7,806 bases of DNA, from positions 1 through 7,806 of the forward strand of contig DIVX01000121.1 in the NCBI GenBank assembly GCA_002422505.1, given 5' to 3'. Source of the stretch: Desulfovibrio sp. UBA6121 (GTDB lineage: Bacteria; Desulfobacterota; Desulfovibrionia; Desulfovibrionales; Desulfovibrionaceae). Position numbers and translations under genes: made by a program. Below, in pieces: positions 5,357-7,806 of this stretch (its first letter is position 1; each line of letters opens with the position of its first letter). Under the pieces are notes generated by a model, which was not told the DNA's origin, searched no databases, and saw only the letters and a program-made list of their open reading frames with translations.

Positions 5357-6292
5357 TTACAGCTCGCTCCAGGGATGCTTGGCCAGGGGAGCGAAGCCCT
5401 GCGCCTTGGCTTGCAGTTCGAGGGGCAGCAGGGTCAGGGCGGCCACGTCCACGTCCGGCACGTCCACCATGTCCCCCGTGTCTAGGCACAGCACGAAGCT
5501 GTTGCAGCGGCGGCAGGCGTCGGCGCGCTCAAAGGGCCGGGTCGGGTCGTGCAGCACCACCAGTTCGTCCGGTTCCTCGCACCCGCAGGCCGGGCACGAA
5601 ACACGCTTCATCGTCCACTCCGTGGCGCAGCACGAGCAGCGCAAAAACCGCCGCCCGCCGTGGGACTGGATGAACTCCGCCTCGTCCTTGATGCGCCGCA
5701 GCACGCTCATGCCGGGCGCGCCGCCGCAAACCGGGCACATGGACTGCCGCCACGACACGTCCTTGGTCAAGGCGTTCAGGTCCTGCGCCTGGCGCTCCAC
5801 AAAGGGCCGCACCAGTTCGCTTAAGGCAAAGGCCAAGGTTTCTGCGCTTACGCCGGGCACGGCCACGGCTTGGCCAAAGGCGGCGGCGGCCAGGGCTTGG
5901 GGGGCAAGCTCGCCGCTTTCGACGGCCCCAAGCAGGCTGTGCAGTTCGTCCGCCAGGGCCGGGAAAGACGCGGCCATGACCGGCAGCAGGTGTTGCGCGG
6001 CCTGGGGCAGGCTGGCGCTCATGTCCTGAAAACCCTGGCCGTGCTCCATTTGCGCCAGCACAAAAACGCCCTGGCAGAAGCGTTCGGCGTCAAAGGCCGG
6101 GAGCGGGCCGGTCCAACCGGGGGCCGTTTCGCGCAGGCGGGCGCGCGCGGCGAAAAGTGGGCCAAAGGCGGCCAAAAGCGGCGCCAGGGCCGGGAGCTCC
6201 GCATTGGCGCGGGTCAGGGTGGCCTCTATGGCGCGCAGGGCCGGGGAGGCTGGCGTGGAGGCCGTTGTGGAAGCGGGCGCAGGGCTGGTCAT
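5357..6292 (-). CDS. fdhE: Formate dehydrogenase accessory protein FdhE
   Basis: 311 residues from the chosen start. FdhE proteins are metal-binding accessory factors needed for formation of active formate dehydrogenase; E. coli FdhE binds iron through rubredoxin-like CxxC pairs and contacts the catalytic subunit (established for the family). Here residues 1-180 are a helical, Ala/Leu-rich region, and 181-270 hold four pairs: Cys186/189 (MCPVCGG), Cys219/222 (LRCSCCATEW), Cys233/236 (SCPACG) and Cys260/263 (CRRC). The order and spacing match E. coli FdhE, including the Trp after the second pair. The ATG at 6292 is preceded by AAGGAG at five bases; another ATG six codons upstream (6310) has only pyrimidine-rich sequence before it. 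It lies 97 bases after fdhB on the same strand, so it is probably in the operon. The N-terminal 15 residues are Ala/Ser/Thr/Pro-rich and not a convincing signal peptide, fitting a cytoplasmic maturation role. Confidence 0.92.
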   Translation of the reverse strand: MTSPAPASTTASTPASPALRAIEATLTRANAELPALAPLLAAFGPLFAARARLRETAPGWTGPLPAFDAERFCQGVFVLAQMEHGQGFQDMSASLPQAAQHLLPVMAASFPALADELHSLLGAVESGELAPQALAAAAFGQAVAVPGVSAETLAFALSELVRPFVERQAQDLNALTKDVSWRQSMCPVCGGAPGMSVLRRIKDEAEFIQSHGGRRFLRCSCCATEWTMKRVSCPACGCEEPDELVVLHDPTRPFERADACRRCNSFVLCLDTGDMVDVPDVDVAALTLLPLELQAKAQGFAPLAKHPWSEL

Positions 6293-6297
6293 GGGGG

Positions 6298-6303
6298 CTC
6301 CTT
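6298..6303 (-). promoter_or_regulatory. Ribosome-binding site deciding the fdhE start
   Basis: AAGGAG on the minus strand (CTCCTT on plus), five bases before ATG at 6292. It favours this start over the in-frame ATG at 6310, which has CCTCCTTCCCAG upstream and no purine-rich site. Confidence 0.75.
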
Positions 6304-6327
6304 GAGGCATGCGTTTCTGGGAAGGAG

Positions 6328-6361
6328 GGGGCCGCCCGGCTCTGGAGTACCGGACGGCCCC
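6328..6361 (-). other. Stem-loop between fdhB and fdhE
   Basis: On the minus strand GGGGCCGTCCGG (6361-6350) pairs with CCGGGCGGCCCC (6339-6328): 12 bp with one U-G wobble and a 10-base loop. It starts 28 bases after the fdhB stop. The bases that follow are CCTCCTTCCC, not a T-run, so full termination is unlikely. It may act as a partial terminator or an mRNA processing/stability element that lowers fdhE expression relative to the structural subunits (inference). Confidence 0.6.
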
Positions 6362-6389
6362 GCTATGGTCTAAAGGGGCGTCGCTCCCG

Positions 6390-7133
6390 TTATCCCTGAA
6401 TCTGCTTCGCGGCGCGGCGCAGGGGTTCGAACATGCCCGCCAGCAGCTGCTGACGGTCCATGCCCGGCGCGCCCTGCGTCGAGTCGGAGGCGTCGGCCAC
6501 CGCGAACTTGTGGTAATTGGCCGGAGCGTCGGTGATCAGGTAAATGACGCTCACGTTCTCCATGTCGCACAGCTGGGCCTTGGGGAACTCCTTCTGCACG
6601 GCCACAAGGCGCTGGGCCGCGAGCTTGAGCATCTCGGCGCGGTCGCCGAAGTTCATGGCCCCCATGGCGCAACTCTTGACGCACATGGGCAGCAGGTTGG
6701 CCTTCACCCGGTCGATGCACATGTCGCATTTGACGATGCGCTTGGTCTTGGGGTCCTTGCGCGGAATGTCGTACGGGCAGGAGGAGCGGATGGTCTCGAA
6801 GTCCTCCTTCACGGTCTTCTCGGTGTAGATCACCGCGCCGGTGTCCTTGTCGATGATGATGGAATCCTCAAGGGAAGCGCCGGACTTGCACGGGGCCTCC
6901 AGGCAGTGGCGGCACTGGTCCGGGAAGAAGTTCCAGGTCACTTTGCCGGCTGCATCCATACGCTCGGAAAAGCGCACCAGCTTGAAGTTGTAGTGCGTCA
7001 AATCCGGCGGGTTCTGGTGGGTGCCGCGCTGTTTGGTGGGCACGGCGGGGAAGTTCTTCCATTCCTTGCAGCCCACCTGGCAGCCCCGGCAGGCCGTGCA
7101 GCGTGTGGTGTCTATCAAAAACGCCTTGGGCAT
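6390..7133 (-). CDS. fdhB: Formate dehydrogenase, iron-sulfur (beta) subunit
   Basis: 247 residues. This ferredoxin-like subunit receives electrons from the catalytic FdhA subunit and passes them on, in Desulfovibrio to periplasmic cytochromes c. Twelve Cys can ligate three [4Fe-4S] clusters: Cys12/15/18/22 (CTACRGCQVGC), Cys74/77/82 (CRHCLEAPC), Cys119 (SSCPYD), and Cys136/139/151/155 (CDMC...MCVKSC). Blocks such as DTTRCTACRGCQV, HQNPPD, FFPDQCRHC, CPYDIPRK, KCDMCIDR and GAMNFGD match Desulfovibrio gigas FdhB from memory. A further Cys189 lies outside the cluster motifs. No N-terminal signal peptide and no C-terminal membrane anchor are seen, unlike membrane-bound FdnH; this fits export together with FdhA by FdhA's Tat signal, as known for the soluble enzymes, but the FdhA N-terminus is outside the window. 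The ATG at 7133 has AAGGAG seven bases upstream. It follows fdhA after 31 bases, so the two are co-transcribed. Confidence 0.94.
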   Translation of the reverse strand: MPKAFLIDTTRCTACRGCQVGCKEWKNFPAVPTKQRGTHQNPPDLTHYNFKLVRFSERMDAAGKVTWNFFPDQCRHCLEAPCKSGASLEDSIIIDKDTGAVIYTEKTVKEDFETIRSSCPYDIPRKDPKTKRIVKCDMCIDRVKANLLPMCVKSCAMGAMNFGDRAEMLKLAAQRLVAVQKEFPKAQLCDMENVSVIYLITDAPANYHKFAVADASDSTQGAPGMDRQQLLAGMFEPLRRAAKQIQG

Positions 7134-7164
7134 GGTTTTGCTCCTTGTCGTCTAAAGGCTGTGG

Positions 7165-7806
7165 CTACAGTTCGGTAACTTTCTTCGCCTTGTACAGGTT
7201 CACCAGGCAGGCCTTGTACTCTGGAATGCTGGTGTTCGGGTCGCCAATGGAAACGGTGACGCGGTTGGTGGTGTCGCCGCACTTGGGCTTGGTCCAGCCG
7301 AAGCAGAAGGGCATGCCCACCAGGTGCACGGTCTTGCCCATGATCTGGAAGGGCTTGACGCGCACCGTGACCATGGCCACGGCCTCAGTTTTGCCGCGCA
7401 GGCTTTCCACAATCACCACATCGCCGTTCTTGACGCCCTTTTCCTCGGCCAATTGCGGGCTCATCTCCACATACTGCTGGGGTTCGGCCTCCAGCAGGGC
7501 CGGGCCGTTTCTCGTCTCGGAGCCGGAACACCAGTGCTCCGTCAAGCTGTAGGTGGTGAGCACGATGGGGAAGCGCGGGTCGCCGTTCTTGGCCAGCTCG
7601 TCCATGTCGCTCTTAATGACCTTCATGACCGGGTTGTGCATCTGCCCGAAGGGGTTCTTGGTGATGGGCGTCTCAGCCGGCTCGTAGTGCTCGGGGAAGG
7701 GGCCGTCCTCGCGTCCGGGGCCAAAGAGCTGGGCGTGGCCTTCGGTGTGCATGATGAACGGGTACACGCCGCCCTTCATGGCCATGGGCGGCTGTCCGCC
7801 GTCGGG
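7165..7806 (-). CDS. fdhA: Formate dehydrogenase, molybdopterin catalytic (alpha) subunit, C-terminal part
   Basis: The frame is open to the right edge, giving the last 213 residues of a protein normally near 1000; it ends in TAG at 7167-7165. FdhA oxidises formate to CO2, or reduces CO2, at a W or Mo bis-MGD centre. The visible part is the end of the catalytic region (YPFIMHTEGHAQLFGPG, DGPFPEHYEPAETP) and the molybdopterin-dinucleotide-binding domain: LTTYSLTEHWCSGSETRN, YVEMSPQLAEEKGVKNGD, then MGKTVHLVGMPFCFGW and a closing IGDPNTSIPEYKACLVN. These match Desulfovibrio-type FdhA from memory. The Tat signal, the N-terminal [4Fe-4S] motif and the active-site Sec or Cys are outside the window, so selenium use and location cannot be judged. 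First gene seen of the leftward cluster fdhA-fdhB-fdhE; the promoter lies beyond the window. Confidence 0.93.
   Translation of the reverse strand, partial: PDGGQPPMAMKGGVYPFIMHTEGHAQLFGPGREDGPFPEHYEPAETPITKNPFGQMHNPVMKVIKSDMDELAKNGDPRFPIVLTTYSLTEHWCSGSETRNGPALLEAEPQQYVEMSPQLAEEKGVKNGDVVIVESLRGKTEAVAMVTVRVKPFQIMGKTVHLVGMPFCFGWTKPKCGDTTNRVTVSIGDPNTSIPEYKACLVNLYKAKKVTEL

Noticed and set aside
5226..6029. A 267-codon plus-strand frame opposite fdhE
   Set aside because: It runs through the hairpins and antisense to the CxxC region of fdhE; the translation is Arg/Ser/Ala-rich with no domain.
6293..6310. An upstream ATG (6310) as the fdhE start
   Set aside because: It lacks a ribosome-binding site, whereas ATG 6292 has AAGGAG at five bases; the six extra residues carry no family similarity.

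Overview
The window is high-GC bacterial DNA that looks like a sulfate-reducing deltaproteobacterium of the Desulfovibrio type (Desulfovibrionaceae). The main reason is the tungsten/molybdenum formate dehydrogenase pair at the right end: its beta subunit closely resembles, from memory, the periplasmic FdhAB of Desulfovibrio gigas and D. vulgaris, and it is followed by fdhE as in a D. vulgaris locus. The assignment is by recognition only; no database search was possible.

Layout: (1) 1-1610, plus strand: the 3' part of a transketolase gene, then a DJ-1/PfpI-family gene whose protein carries a 60-residue Lys/Ala/Pro-rich histone H1-like N-terminal tail; the two are probably co-transcribed. (2) 1611-2020: a non-coding gap between convergent genes, holding a 16-bp tandem repeat, a plus-strand intrinsic terminator, a short reading frame that may be a gene remnant, and a minus-strand terminator. 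(3) 2021-3760, minus strand: an MltD-like lytic transglycosylase lipoprotein with C-terminal LysM repeats, starting at TTG. (4) 3761-3940: a divergent promoter region with a perfect 17-bp palindrome and candidate promoters on both strands whose -10 hexamers overlap. (5) 3941-5197, plus strand: an RlmB/TrmH-type rRNA 2'-O-methyltransferase with a long low-complexity, basic N-terminal extension. (6) 5198-5356: two strong inverted repeats between convergent genes. (7) 5357-7806, minus strand: the formate dehydrogenase cluster read leftward, fdhA (3' part only), fdhB, a stem-loop, then fdhE.

The fdh genes work together. FdhA is the catalytic molybdopterin subunit, FdhB carries electrons through three predicted [4Fe-4S] clusters, and FdhE is a maturation factor with four CxxC pairs. 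The rest is core metabolism, stress protection, cell-wall turnover and ribosome modification. I see no defence system, mobile element, CRISPR array or RNA gene. The least ordinary features are the basic low-complexity tails on two unrelated enzymes (DJ-1/PfpI and RlmB), the 58-nt near-perfect hairpin after rlmB, and the dyad in the mltD/rlmB promoter region.
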